A stretch of 64,000 nt of DNA from Cytophagales bacterium (GTDB taxonomy: Bacteria; Bacteroidota; Bacteroidia; Cytophagales; Cyclobacteriaceae). A program made the translations under genes and the position numbers. Every line of letters starts with the position of its first letter. Position 1 is the stretch's first letter. Positions 16,344 to 27,900 of this stretch are shown piece after piece. Under the pieces are notes generated by a model that saw only the letters and a list, made by a program, of their open reading frames with translations, was not told where the DNA came from and did no database searches. The stretch is taken from assembly GCA_020402945.1 (NCBI GenBank), contig JADBYQ010000052.1, forward strand, positions 42,834 through 106,833. Direction: 5' to 3'.

Positions 16344-17474
16344 ATGAAATTTCTATACGTCTTTATATCAGCTACTTTTTTAGTGATTTTGAGTTCTTGT
16401 TCGAAATCAGGCAATTCTTTAGATACAAAATCGATTCTTGAATTTCCAGTAACAACGGTTATCCGCAAAGACACTGTTTTATTTCATGAGTATGTAGTAG
16501 ATATTCACGCGATAAAAAATGTAGAAATACGGGCACGCGTTCAAGGGTATTTGGATTATATATACGTGGACGAAGGTCAATCCGTAAAAGCAGGACAGCT
16601 TCTTTTCAAAATTAATGACGAAGAATACGTAGCCGAAGTAGCCAAGTCAAAAGCAAGCGTCAACAGCGCTATTGCCGAGGAACAAGCTATGCAATTGGAA
16701 GCCGAGAGAGTATCTATTCTGGTAGAAAAAAATGTGGTTTCCCAAACTGAATTACGACTGGCGAAAGCAAAAGTGGATATGGCCAAAGCAAAAGTAGAAG
16801 AAGCGAAATCTCATTTATCGCTAGCCAATATACGCTATGCCCATACGAATATAAGAGCACCATTCGATGGGGTGGTCGATCGCCTTCCGTTTAAAATCGG
16901 AAGTTTGATCAATGAAGGGCATTTGCTCACTACGCTTTTCGATTCAAAATTTGTTTACGCCTACTTTCGTGTTTCGGAAAAAGAGTATCTAGAATACATC
17001 AAAAGTCACCCAGATGATCGCAGATCAAATACAGTCGATTTGATTCAGGCAGATGGAAACAAACATCAGCAAGTTGGTAGAATAGAAACTTTAGAGGGAG
17101 AGTTTGATACGTCTACAGGGACTATCGCTTTTCGGGCAAAGTTTCCCAATCCACAACTTATTTTAAAACATGGCTCCAGCGGAAAGGTACGCCTCTCCAA
17201 CAATATCGAAAATGCTTTGATGATTCCTCAAAAAGCAACTTTTGAGATACAGGATAAGACATATGTTTTCTTATTAGATGCAGACAATAAACTAAAAGTA
17301 AAGGGTTTTGTGCCACGAGCTAGACTATCCCATTTTTATATTGTCGAGTCCGGTCTACAGGAGGGCGACCGCCTCATCTATGAGGGCATCAAAGACGCAA
17401 GGGATGGGATGCTGATAAAACCTTCCAATTTATCTAGCGATCGACTTTTGATAAAATCAGTTTCTAAAAAATGA
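16344..17474 (+). CDS. RND efflux membrane fusion protein (lipoprotein)
   Basis: This is the periplasmic adaptor of the second RND system. Starting at ATG 16344 gives a clean lipoprotein signal (FLVILSSC, Cys19); the tracked TTG start at 16287 would place 19 unneeded residues before it. Barrel-sandwich halves surround a helical hairpin rich in Ala/Lys/Glu (about residues 85-155), followed by beta-barrel and membrane-proximal domains; YVDEGQSVKAGQLLFKI is the lipoyl-type motif. It is first in the operon, 49 bp before the permease. Confidence 0.92.
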   Translation: MKFLYVFISATFLVILSSCSKSGNSLDTKSILEFPVTTVIRKDTVLFHEYVVDIHAIKNVEIRARVQGYLDYIYVDEGQSVKAGQLLFKINDEEYVAEVAKSKASVNSAIAEEQAMQLEAERVSILVEKNVVSQTELRLAKAKVDMAKAKVEEAKSHLSLANIRYAHTNIRAPFDGVVDRLPFKIGSLINEGHLLTTLFDSKFVYAYFRVSEKEYLEYIKSHPDDRRSNTVDLIQADGNKHQQVGRIETLEGEFDTSTGTIAFRAKFPNPQLILKHGSSGKVRLSNNIENALMIPQKATFEIQDKTYVFLLDADNKLKVKGFVPRARLSHFYIVESGLQEGDRLIYEGIKDARDGMLIKPSNLSSDRLLIKSVSKK

Positions 17475-17523
17475 AACCAATCTTCTAAAATTCTTTATCA
17501 AAGTTAAGATTTAAGCCCAAGTT

Positions 17524-20500
17524 ATGTTCAATAAATTTATAGAACGCCCGGTTCTTTCATTAGTGATCTCACTTTTTATTGTGTTACTGGGATTGTTGGC
17601 GCTCATTGATCTACCCATCACCCAGTTTCCTGATATCGTTCCTCCAACCGTTACGGTAACCACAAGTTATACTGGTGCAAATGCGGAAGTTGCTTCGAAA
17701 GCTGTTGTAACGACTTTAGAACGTGCCATTAACGGAGTTCCTGGAATGACCTACATGACTTCCGTTTCAGGAAATGATGGCACAAGTCTAATTCAGGTCT
17801 ATTTTAATGTTGGTACCGATCCGGACCTTGCCAATGTCAATGTTCAGAACCGCGTCTCTACCGTGTTGGATGAACTACCGGAAGAAGTAATTAAAGCAGG
17901 GGTAGCCGTAGAGAAAGAGGTGACTAGCATATTGATGTACCTGAATGTATTAAGTAACGATCCATCAGCAGATGAAAAATTCATTTACAACTTTGCCGAC
18001 ATTAACATACTGGCTGAACTAAAACGTATTGAAGGCGTTGGCTATGCAACCATTGTAGGAGCACGTGAGTATTCGATGCGTGTGTGGCTAAAACCAGATC
18101 GGATGGCGGGCTATGGCATTTCCACCGATGAAATTATTCAGGCTATCCGCAATCAGAATATTGAAGCAGCCCCCGGAAAATCAGGTGAAAGTTCTGATAA
18201 AGCCCCACAGATGCTACAATACGTGCTGCGCTACACCGGAAAGTTTAATGAGCCTAAGCAATATGAAAATATTGTATTGCGTGCCGATAAGGAAGGATCT
18301 ATCTTAAAACTGAAAGATGTTGCCGATGTAGAGTTTGGTGTGCGTAACTACAATGTTTTATCGAAAGAAGACGGTCGTCCATCAGCTGCCATTATGCTCA
18401 AGCAGCGACCCGGCTCCAATGCCAAAGAAGTAATCGAGAACGTAAAGAAGAAAATGGAAGAACTGAAAAATTCTTCTTTCCCTCCAGGCATGAGCTATAA
18501 CATTGGCTATGATGTATCGCGGTTTTTAGATGCTTCCATTGCAGAAGTAATTCGTACCCTAATCGAAGCATTCATTCTTGTTTCACTTGTGGTGTTTCTT
18601 TTTTTACAAGATTGGCGATCTACTCTTATTCCGGCATTGGCGGTTCCCGTATCACTCATAGGTGCTTTTTTCTTCATGCAGTTGCTAGGCTTCTCTATCA
18701 ACCTGCTCACCTTGTTTGCATTGGTCCTCGCAATTGGTATCGTGGTGGACAATGCCATTGTGGTGGTGGAGGCTGTTCACGTACAAATGGAAACTAAAAA
18801 TCTTTCGGCTAAAGAAGCAACGCTAGCCGCCATGGGCGAGATCAGTAGCGCCATTATTGCTATCACGTTGGTCATGTCTGCTGTTTTCATTCCGGTCGCT
18901 TTTATGTCAGGACCAGTAGGTGTTTTTTATCGACAGTTTTCGCTGACATTGGCGATTGCTATTGTGATATCCGGAATCAATGCGGTTACGCTCACACCTG
19001 CCTTATGCGCCCTCTTACTTAAAAACAACCACGGCAAAAAGAGAACTGGATTGCTGCATGCATTTTTTGGTAAGTTCAATAACGGCTACGACTTGCTATC
19101 GACAAAATATCAATCGGTGGTACGCGCAATAGCAGGACGCAAAACAATTACCTGGGCAATGCTTTTCATATTCTGCATCGCTACTTGGGGCATAAACTCT
19201 TTTTTACCAACAGGCTTCATTCCTTCGGAAGATCAGGGAATGATTTATGCCAATGTTACAGCACCCTCTGGCGCAACGGTAGAACGTACAGAAGAAGTGA
19301 TGGATCAAATACAACAAGTCGCCAAAGATATGCCAGCCGTAGAGTCCGTTTCAACTTTATCTGGATTTAGTTTGATTACAGATGGGGCCGGTGCCGCTTT
19401 TGGAATGGGGATGATCAACTTAAAACCCTGGGATAAACGCGATGAATCTGTCAATGAATTGATTGTCCAACTCCAAGAAAAAACGAAACACATCAAAGAT
19501 GCCAGTATCCAGTTTTTTCCTCCACCTACCGTTCCAGGCTTTGGTAACGCAAGTGGTTTCGAAGTTCGGGTGTTAGATAAAACGGGCACCGGTAATTTGC
19601 AACAGACTTCTTCCGTAACCAATGAGTTTATTGAAGCACTAAAAAAACGACCGGAGATTGCTGATGCCTTCACCAGCTTCGATGCAAGTTATCCGCAATA
19701 CATGATTCACATCGATCAAGACATCGCAGGTCAGAAAGGCGTAACAGTTGAAAATGCGATGAGTAATCTGCAAACACTCTTTGGTAGCTACTATACCACT
19801 AACTTCATTCGCTTCGGGCAAATGTATAAGGTGATGGTGCAAGCGGCACCGCACTATCGGGCAACTCCTGAAGATTTATTGAAACTGTACGTGAAGAATG
19901 ATTTTGGTGAAATGGTGCCCTATTCGTCTTTCGTAAGACTTGAACGCGTGTATGGCCCCGAGCAGTTGACCCGGTACAATATGTTTACTTCCGCAATGGT
20001 CAATGGCGATGCCGCCAAAGGATACAGCAGTGGTGACGCCATCAACGCCATCAAAACAGTAGCCGAAGAAAAATTGCCCCGTGGCTTCTCTATTGAGTGG
20101 TCAGGTATGACGCGGGAAGAAGTTCTATCGGGCAACCAGGCTGTTTTCATTTTTCTAATTTGTCTACTATTCGTTTACCTACTTTTGTCTGCGCAATACG
20201 AAAGCTTCTTATTGCCATTACCCGTCATATTATCACTACCTACAGGAGTTTTCGGGTCTTTTCTGATGCTGCAATTACTGGGCTTACAAAATAATATTTA
20301 TGCACAAGTGGCTCTGGTGATGTTGATCGGCTTACTGGGTAAAAACGCTATTCTAATTGTTGAATTTGCCATTTTAAAACAAAAAGAAGGACGCGGTATT
20401 ATTGATGCCGCTATTGATGGAGCAGCCTCCCGGCTTCGTCCGATCCTGATGACATCTTTTGCGTTTATTGCCGGATTAATTCCCTTGTGTATTGCTACTG

Positions 20501-20676
20501 GTGCAGGGTCTATGGGCAATCGCTCAATTGGAACAGCCGCAGCCGGAGGGATGTTGTTCGGTACTTTGTTTGGAGTAATTATCATTCCCGGACTTTATGT
20601 TGTGTTCGCCAGTATGGCAAAGGCCATATCTAAGAAAGAAGAAAAGTCATCTGCAATCGTTGAACCTCATTCGTAA
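17524..20676 (+). CDS. RND efflux permease (HAE1 family)
   Basis: This is a full-length 1050-aa proton/drug antiporter with 12 predicted membrane helices and two large periplasmic porter loops. N-terminal MFNKFIERPVLSLVIS and the QFPDI motif are standard for HAE1 pumps. The relay lysine is at K940 (LLGKNAILIVEFA), as in AcrB. The acidic pair of helix 4 is Asp409-Asn410 (VVDNAIVVVE) rather than the Asp-Asp seen in AcrB and in the first pump of this window. It lies between fusion protein and outer membrane lipoprotein genes, so the pump is self-contained. No regulator is adjacent. Confidence 0.96.
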   Translation: MFNKFIERPVLSLVISLFIVLLGLLALIDLPITQFPDIVPPTVTVTTSYTGANAEVASKAVVTTLERAINGVPGMTYMTSVSGNDGTSLIQVYFNVGTDPDLANVNVQNRVSTVLDELPEEVIKAGVAVEKEVTSILMYLNVLSNDPSADEKFIYNFADINILAELKRIEGVGYATIVGAREYSMRVWLKPDRMAGYGISTDEIIQAIRNQNIEAAPGKSGESSDKAPQMLQYVLRYTGKFNEPKQYENIVLRADKEGSILKLKDVADVEFGVRNYNVLSKEDGRPSAAIMLKQRPGSNAKEVIENVKKKMEELKNSSFPPGMSYNIGYDVSRFLDASIAEVIRTLIEAFILVSLVVFLFLQDWRSTLIPALAVPVSLIGAFFFMQLLGFSINLLTLFALVLAIGIVVDNAIVVVEAVHVQMETKNLSAKEATLAAMGEISSAIIAITLVMSAVFIPVAFMSGPVGVFYRQFSLTLAIAIVISGINAVTLTPALCALLLKNNHGKKRTGLLHAFFGKFNNGYDLLSTKYQSVVRAIAGRKTITWAMLFIFCIATWGINSFLPTGFIPSEDQGMIYANVTAPSGATVERTEEVMDQIQQVAKDMPAVESVSTLSGFSLITDGAGAAFGMGMINLKPWDKRDESVNELIVQLQEKTKHIKDASIQFFPPPTVPGFGNASGFEVRVLDKTGTGNLQQTSSVTNEFIEALKKRPEIADAFTSFDASYPQYMIHIDQDIAGQKGVTVENAMSNLQTLFGSYYTTNFIRFGQMYKVMVQAAPHYRATPEDLLKLYVKNDFGEMVPYSSFVRLERVYGPEQLTRYNMFTSAMVNGDAAKGYSSGDAINAIKTVAEEKLPRGFSIEWSGMTREEVLSGNQAVFIFLICLLFVYLLLSAQYESFLLPLPVILSLPTGVFGSFLMLQLLGLQNNIYAQVALVMLIGLLGKNAILIVEFAILKQKEGRGIIDAAIDGAASRLRPILMTSFAFIAGLIPLCIATGAGSMGNRSIGTAAAGGMLFGTLFGVIIIPGLYVVFASMAKAISKKEEKSSAIVEPHS

Positions 20677-20681
20677 GTGTT

Positions 20682-22127
20682 ATGCATCTCAAGTCACTTC
20701 ATTTTTTATTAATTGTTTCGATCGCTACTTTTTTGGGTGGTTGCAAGTTGGCTGAAAAAGTGCAAGAGCCTGACCTCGCCAAAATGCCGGAACAATTTCA
20801 ACCTTCGTTGAAACCAACGTTAAGTCAATCGCTTTTACCTTGGAGAGAATACTTTACCGATTCCTCATTGGTCATTTATATTGACGAAGCACTTAAAAGC
20901 AATTTAGATTTGAAAATCGCCTTGCAACGAGTGAGCATGGCCGGGGCAAGCGTAACTATGGCGAGGGGCGCACTTTTGCCATCAGTGAACGCAGTCACTT
21001 CAGTAGGTCAGCAACGATTTGGTGAATACACCATGGATGGTGTGGGGAATTTTGATACAAACTTCTCGGTTAACGTGCCACCGGACAGACGTATACCTGT
21101 GAATTTGCCCGACTACTATTTGGGTTTTCAAAGCAGTTGGGAAGTAGCGGCTTGGGGGAAATTACGCAACCGGAAAAAGGCGGCTGCCGCTCGCTTTTTT
21201 GCCAGTGATAAAGCAAAACACCTTATACAGACAATGCTTGTATCAGAAGTAGCTCGGCACTATTACAGTTTGCTTGCGCTGGACAATAAACTGTTAATCA
21301 TTCGGGAGAACGTTGCGCTTCAACAAACAGCTGTAACACTTATTACAGCCCAGAAAGCTGCAGGCAGAGCCACCGAACTGGCAGTAAAACAATTTACCGC
21401 ACAATTGCTCAACACACAAAGCTTGGAGGCTTTGGTAAAACAGGAAATCGTGCGACACGAGAATGAGTTGAATGTAATGTTGGGTCGCTACCCACAACCC
21501 ATTGAGAGGGGCCAAGTCATTTTAAATCAACAGCTGCCAAAAGAACTAGAAGCCGGATTGCCGTCACAACTTCTTATTCAGCGCCCAGATATCCGACAGG
21601 CAGAGCTTCAACTACTCGCCTCTCGCCTGGATGTGAAGGCTGCAAGAGCTACATTTTTGCCCTCAATCAATCTGACAGCCGGGATAGGCCTTCAATCATT
21701 TACAACGGCAGTATTGTTTAACACACCTACCTCTACTGCTTACTCAATACTAGGCGGATTAACAGCGCCCCTATTTAACAGAAATATGATCCGGGGTGAC
21801 TATCGAAAAGCATCGGCCTCACAGCTTGAATCATTTTACTCATATCAACAAAGTATTTTACAGGGATTTCAGGAGGTAGCTACGCAGTTAAATAAAATCG
21901 AAAATTTACAAGAGTCCTACCAATTCAAATCGCTGGAAGTAACAACTTTAGAAGAAGGAGTAGCTGTCTCAAATGATTTGTTTATCGCTGGTTTTGCATC
22001 CTACCTCGAGGTGGTAACTGCTCAAAAAAGCGTACTGGCGGCTGAGCTCGATGCGATTGACACCAAGCAACAGCAGTTCAACGCTACCATTGACTTATAC
22101 CGTGCGTTGGGCGGGGGTTGGAATTGA
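20682..22127 (+). CDS. Outer membrane efflux lipoprotein (NodT/OprM type)
   Basis: This is the outer membrane channel of the second pump. It is a 481-aa protein with lipoprotein signal (ATFLGGC, Cys21), two OEP repeats, and conserved NodT-family phrases such as LIQRPDIRQAELQLLA near residue 300 and the TAPLFN motif near 360. The start lies 5 bp after the permease stop, supporting one transcript. The N-terminal lipid anchor distinguishes it from the plain TolC proteins at 3056 and 33562. Confidence 0.94.
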   Translation: MHLKSLHFLLIVSIATFLGGCKLAEKVQEPDLAKMPEQFQPSLKPTLSQSLLPWREYFTDSSLVIYIDEALKSNLDLKIALQRVSMAGASVTMARGALLPSVNAVTSVGQQRFGEYTMDGVGNFDTNFSVNVPPDRRIPVNLPDYYLGFQSSWEVAAWGKLRNRKKAAAARFFASDKAKHLIQTMLVSEVARHYYSLLALDNKLLIIRENVALQQTAVTLITAQKAAGRATELAVKQFTAQLLNTQSLEALVKQEIVRHENELNVMLGRYPQPIERGQVILNQQLPKELEAGLPSQLLIQRPDIRQAELQLLASRLDVKAARATFLPSINLTAGIGLQSFTTAVLFNTPTSTAYSILGGLTAPLFNRNMIRGDYRKASASQLESFYSYQQSILQGFQEVATQLNKIENLQESYQFKSLEVTTLEEGVAVSNDLFIAGFASYLEVVTAQKSVLAAELDAIDTKQQQFNATIDLYRALGGGWN

Positions 22128-22158
22128 CAATTGTGAAAAATAGTTCTCAATAGATTTT

Positions 22159-24954
22159 CTATCTACTGCAAATATCTTTGTAGGAACAATATTCACAAGT
22201 TTTAGCTCTTGCCGTTTGATCGAATGGTTGTTTGGGATCAAACAATTCCGTTAGCAACTGAACTAGGGTACTCTCAAATTCCGGAAGAAGGTATTTAACG
22301 TCCTGTATCACTTGACCACCCTGACTAAGGCCATATTCAAACTTATCGTCAAAAATCTCCTTTCTGTTGATGAGGCCTGGCTGCAATTTTAGGTTCGGAG
22401 TGCCCTTTACCCTATCGTATACCCAGGAATAAAAAAAAGCTTGAAACGCAGCTTTGTTTCGCTTGTCGTCATCACGATCAAACAACGAAACAATCGACTT
22501 AAATGAGTTCTCGTCTTTCCCTGTTTTGTAATCGATAATACGGACAAGATTCTCCTTTCGGTCTACTCGATCTATCTTGCCCCCAAGCAATAGGGTCAGT
22601 CTCGCATCAACCGGAAAAGATGTTTTAAAATCTTCCTGTTCTAACATGTCAACATAGAAAGGTGCATACTCTTCATCCTTCTTTAAGACATGATCAGCCA
22701 TTTTTTTTACCATCTCATTGACCACTAGCTGCTGGCCATCGTATTCTATTTTTCTATTATGAGTCAATCCAAAGTGTTTGCGATAGGCTCTTTCTACCAA
22801 TAGATCTAATTTTTTTGGTAAATTATTAAAATGTTCCGCGCGTACTTCCGATCCTCCATCTTTCGATTTCAAATCCAAGTAAAAAAACTGCATTACATCG
22901 TGAAACAAATTTCCAAAGATTCGCGCATCTGCTTCCTCTTCTACTTCATCCGCTTCCACTAATCCCAACAAATTTTTAAAATAAAATTTGAGACGGCATT
23001 CAAGATATGTATTTAGTGTAGAAGGTGTCAAAGCCTTTGTTATATATCGTTGTAACTTCTCCATCACGCTTGAGTCTTTCTCAATTATAATGGCCGATGG
23101 TTGATTTAGTGAGATAGAACTGTACAGAATCTTTTTAGTATACGGCCAATGAGCTTCATACATTATCTGATAGAGATACCGACTCATCTCTCCACTTCCA
23201 AGTACATCCGGTTCGGTATTGTAGTAAAGGTTAACTTGTTCGCTCCGCTGCAATAGTCGGTAAAACAAATAACCATACATGGCATCTTGATGGGTATAGG
23301 TGGGTAATCCATACGCTTTCCTAATGGAATGTGGCAGGTAAGAACCTTGCCGTGGAGCGGCTGGCCATAAACCTTCATTCAATGACAACACATGAACGTG
23401 ATCAAAATCCAAATTACGGGTCTCTAACACACCCATGATCTGAATCCCCTGCAAGGGTTCTCCGCTAAAGGGAATCTTTTCCGATCGGGCAATCTGCCGA
23501 AATAACTTTTGAAGCATGCTGAGCTCCATTGGCTCATCAACTGTAAGCTCTTGCAATCTGGTCAAAATGCGATAAAAGTAAAATGCAAATTCTTTATCGA
23601 GCATTCCATTCGAGGGTGCCGTTGCGAAAAGGGTGATCGCCTCCAATACATAAGGAATAAAATCTGCCTCGCCCACCAATTTAAAGATAGATGCAATTAC
23701 ATTCCCCTTAATTTCAAAAACGCGTTCTTCTAAATAAACCTGGTTATGCTTCGTAATGAATATTTTCAATTCAGAAACTTCTGCTCCAGCCAGTTCGTTC
23801 ATGTAAGGGTGATTGAGGACAGCCATTACACCTTTAAAATAAAACTCGTCTTTTCTTTTGGTTCGATGGAGGTCAAACAAAAAATCAATAAGCGAAAAAT
23901 AGGGCGTACTCATCAACGGAAAGCCCATCGTCACATTGATAGATGAAATCGATGAAGGCAGCGAATACAAAAGGGGCATCAATAAACTTTCATCAGGCAA
24001 TACAATTACGTGACTTCCTTCTTTGTCAAATGTTTTATCGTCACTCAACTGTTGGGCTAACAATTTAGGCTGTCCGGCTTTCTGCGGCACACCATAGATA
24101 TTGATTTGCTTTTCTGTTGACAAATGAGAGGCTGGTCGCTCCGCAAAAGTTTTACCCAACACAGGGTGCCTTCGATACAGTCTGAAAAAAGCACCTGCCT
24201 CCCGATGTTCGGACGAAACATAAAACTCATCTTCATCCCAGAAAACTGTTGCACTCCGATTTTCTACAAACCAGCACATAATCTTCTCCTCTGCTGTGGT
24301 GAGCGCATTGAAGCCTGCGAATATCGTTTTCTTCTCTGACGTTGAAGCTGTCTGAGCCAATAGCCGTTCGGCTACCAGTCGGTGAATCATACCCGCATAG
24401 GCAGTGTCATTTTTCAGGAGAGATTCCTGGAACTCTTTATACACAGGATACAAATTTTTCCAAAGTGCCAAAAAACGATTGCGTGTTTCTTCCGTGCTAA
24501 ACTCTACACTCTGCCAAAAATCTCTTAAGAAAACCCTTTGCTCTTCCGTCAGATAATCAAAATATTGATCTACTTCTTTCAGGTTGCTTATATCTCGAAA
24601 CAGAAATTCAGCGTTGACCATGTATTTATCCAACTCATCAAAATCACGGAGCAGCATTTCTCCCCAATAATAAAATTGGTCTATTCTTTCAGTACTGTGA
24701 GTTACCTTTTTAAAAGCTTGAAAGAGTTTTACAATTGAAGTCAACTTGTCTATCTCCTGAAGCGGAGAATAGGATTGAATTAGCTCCTCAATAGTGAGTA
24801 AAGCTGGGCACCACTTAGGAGTTGTCAGGTCTTTTGCCAATTCTTGCTTAAAATAAAGCGCAGCCCTTCGGTTTGGAAAAATAATCTGCAGGTGTTCCCA
24901 ATTCGGGTAATCCCTTTTTACTATGTCTGCTATATCTTGCAAAAAACTCCTCAT
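22159..24954 (-). CDS. AddB-like helicase-nuclease subunit, PD-(D/E)XK nuclease
   Basis: This is the second subunit of an AddAB/RecBCD-like double-strand-break processing complex. The 931-aa chain starts with a UvrD-like segment (IFPNRRAALYF near residue 25, Walker A replaced as is usual for AddB-like proteins in this phylum). The C-terminal RecB-type nuclease has GGKIDRVDRKENLVRIIDYKTG near residues 820-840. Four cysteines (YLEC near 663 and CEYCSYKDIC at the end) fit the 4Fe-4S clamp known from AddB. It starts 4 bp after the stop of the AddA-like gene. Confidence 0.9.
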   Translation of the reverse strand: MRSFLQDIADIVKRDYPNWEHLQIIFPNRRAALYFKQELAKDLTTPKWCPALLTIEELIQSYSPLQEIDKLTSIVKLFQAFKKVTHSTERIDQFYYWGEMLLRDFDELDKYMVNAEFLFRDISNLKEVDQYFDYLTEEQRVFLRDFWQSVEFSTEETRNRFLALWKNLYPVYKEFQESLLKNDTAYAGMIHRLVAERLLAQTASTSEKKTIFAGFNALTTAEEKIMCWFVENRSATVFWDEDEFYVSSEHREAGAFFRLYRRHPVLGKTFAERPASHLSTEKQINIYGVPQKAGQPKLLAQQLSDDKTFDKEGSHVIVLPDESLLMPLLYSLPSSISSINVTMGFPLMSTPYFSLIDFLFDLHRTKRKDEFYFKGVMAVLNHPYMNELAGAEVSELKIFITKHNQVYLEERVFEIKGNVIASIFKLVGEADFIPYVLEAITLFATAPSNGMLDKEFAFYFYRILTRLQELTVDEPMELSMLQKLFRQIARSEKIPFSGEPLQGIQIMGVLETRNLDFDHVHVLSLNEGLWPAAPRQGSYLPHSIRKAYGLPTYTHQDAMYGYLFYRLLQRSEQVNLYYNTEPDVLGSGEMSRYLYQIMYEAHWPYTKKILYSSISLNQPSAIIIEKDSSVMEKLQRYITKALTPSTLNTYLECRLKFYFKNLLGLVEADEVEEEADARIFGNLFHDVMQFFYLDLKSKDGGSEVRAEHFNNLPKKLDLLVERAYRKHFGLTHNRKIEYDGQQLVVNEMVKKMADHVLKKDEEYAPFYVDMLEQEDFKTSFPVDARLTLLLGGKIDRVDRKENLVRIIDYKTGKDENSFKSIVSLFDRDDDKRNKAAFQAFFYSWVYDRVKGTPNLKLQPGLINRKEIFDDKFEYGLSQGGQVIQDVKYLLPEFESTLVQLLTELFDPKQPFDQTARAKTCEYCSYKDICSR

Positions 24955-24958
24955 AGAT

Positions 24959-27900
24959 TTACTTTACCTCAACCCACTTTCTTTCTTCGAAATAAACCAA
25001 ATAACCAGTCGCCCTTTTCCAGCCCATCTGTCCCAACAGCACTAAATAGTCTTTGACCTGCGCTTCGTCCTTGGCAGAAGGCACACCGGTCTTGTAATCC
25101 ACCACCCAAACTTGATCACCTTTCATCACAACTCTGTCTATCCTCCGTTCCGATCCATCTGTTGTAAATAGCGAGGCCTCCGTTTTGGAGGTAGATCCTG
25201 CGTCAAAGCATGGTTGAAGGACAGGAAGATCAACAACCCAATTGATCAACTCTTCTAATTCCCATTTTTCACGTTCATTAATGGTACCATTCAACATCGC
25301 ATTTGTGATGACCATCGTCACATCTTGCTTCGTGCGTATTTGAGACAGAAGGGCGTGAAGGAAAATCCCATAATTAATCTTTTCGCGTTTCTGGGACGGG
25401 CTAAAAAATTCCATGCCACTCGTTCTAACTTGCAAGCGATCTCGCCAGGGGGTAACTGTGTAGCTCGTCAGAGAAACTATGCCTTGAGCATTTTCTTGCC
25501 TTTTGCAGATAATGCCTATCTCTCCAATTTCCAATGACTTTTTCTCATCCGACCAACTCGATTTTAAGAATGTATTCCCATTAATAGCTTTGTACACAAG
25601 TTGGCCAACATGAGTAAGTTTTTGTTCATTTTTTGGATCATTTTTTACTTCTGGTGCAAATGCCATCAACCCTAATTCTGCCCGGGTAAAAGCAACATAC
25701 AATAAATTCAAATTGTCTAAAAAGACTCTTCTCGTTTCTTCCTCATAAGCTTCTTTAAAAACAGTATCTTCCAACTTACTAACATACTTAATTGGAATGA
25801 ATCCGGCATCTCTAAATAGTGGATGATCAGATTGACACCATAACAAGACATCTTTATTTTTGTGACCCAATTCCCAATCTAAAAATGGAATAATCACGTA
25901 CTTAAATTGAAGGCCCTTCGCTTTGTGAATGGTGATAATTTGTGCGGCATTCACTCCGCCTGCCACTTGAATTGATTTTTTTTGGCGATTCAACTCCCAC
26001 CAGTCTAAAAACGAATTCACATCATTCTTTTCTCTTTGCGAAAATTCTTGAATAATATCTTGGAATGACTGCAAATAGACTACCTCATTGGTCACCTTTC
26101 CCAAATTGAAAATGTGAATCAGATTCTCCACCATCTCAAACAAAGGCAGTGCTAACAGCTTTTCTCGTTGTTGCAAAAAGGATGGGGGAATCCATTTCTC
26201 AAACGATTTCGTTCTTGAATCTGAAAACAATTCGTTTAACGCACTGAATGCCTGGGTTGGCCATAACTTTTGGTATTCGTAAGCCAGGTGAGCACGGGCG
26301 ATATGATGGTCTAAATTATTGATGACGCGCAACGCATTAAGCAACACCAAAACACAAGACGCGCGATCTACCATCAAAGATTCGTTGGACACTACGTCAT
26401 ACTTATAGTCTTCTTTTGCGTCTGGCGAAGTTCTGTACTCCATGAACCGGTTAGCAATTAATTTTCCTTCCCGATTATCACGAACTAAAAAAGCAATATC
26501 CTTGATCGCAATCCCTTTACCTTGCAATTCTTCGACTAGCAACGGAAGCCGTCTCAAAGCAACTTCTTTAAATAACATGTCCTCTTCAGATTCTAAAAAT
26601 TGAATCTTTACATAGCCATGGGTGGGTTCAACAAAGGCTTTCTGCTGCACATGTTTATAGGCTTCCTGTGGAAAAGCAGTTTCCGTGTGAGCAGCAATTA
26701 ATTGAGAAGCAGTTTCAAAAAGAGCATTGTTGAAAGAGACAATGTTGCCATTGCTGCGATAGTTGGTATCTAAGTTTTCTGTAGTCGTAAGCGCTTTGCT
26801 GATATCTTTCTCCAATTGATTTTGCAAAATGGAAAGATCACCTCCTCGCCATCGGTAGATAGATTGTTTGATATCGCCAACGATCAGGCTTGAATAATTC
26901 TGGGCAATTCCGTTCTGAATTAAGGGAAGTAAATTTTTCCACTGCAAACCAGACGTATCCTGAAATTCATCTAACAAAAAATGTCTGTAGAATGAACCGA
27001 CCTTTTCGTAAATGAACGAAGTATCTTGTTCTTGCATCAGCTTGTTCAAAAACTGAGGAGCATCAGAGAGTAACATTACATTTTCGTCACTCAGGTACTT
27101 TCGTTGAGTGCGTAAAATGTCAGAAAGCAGCCCGAACGAATACAAGTTTTTTAGGACTTGATCAATAGACAAATAGGCTTCTATATTTTGTTGAATAAAA
27201 TCAACCAACGTTGCAAGATCAGGCTGCCACTTAGATCGAGCGAGCACTTGGATCATTGCAAAATTCTTTGACGACTTGTGCGCCCACTTTTCAGGATCGC
27301 CAATGACCTCTCCAACTGTATTAGATGGAAGATCTACTTCCTTGGACAGCCTTCTAATGTACGAGTACAGTCCTTTAGATTTGCCTGCGAAGTCATCGGG
27401 GACTAATCGACTCTCTTCAAACTCCTCCATTAACTGTTTCGCTGTTTCGCTGACAGTCCGCTCTATAGAATACTTTTTCTCATTCAACCTTTTTCGAAAC
27501 GTTTTAAAAAATGCTTTATCATCTGTCACCCTTAAGACACTGTCTTCTATTCGTTTGAAGTCTTCTTTCTCAATCAATTTGGAAAAGCTGAGCAGCGCTT
27601 TTCGTACGTCCCAGTCATTTCCATCTTTCATTTTCTCCATTGAGAAATCAAGTACCCAACTACGTAGTTCTGCATTACCTTTAAGCTGGGCCATCAGCAA
27701 CGCGATCACTTCTTCTTGAACAGCAGCATTGTCTACTTCCAGTCGGAAATTGCCTAATAATCCTGTTTCTCGAGTAAACGAGCGAATGATCCGTTGAAAA
27801 AATGCATCAATGGTGTTAATCGAAAATTCAGAATAATGGTGCAAAAGAAAATCAAGAATCTCCTTGCTTTTCTTACGCAAATCGATTGGCGTTAACCAAA

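Noticed and set aside
19305-19673. 122-aa minus ORF
   Set aside because: Antisense shadow of the second RND permease.
27276-27719. 147-aa plus ORF inside the AddA-like gene
   Set aside because: Serine-rich antisense frame of a well-supported helicase gene.
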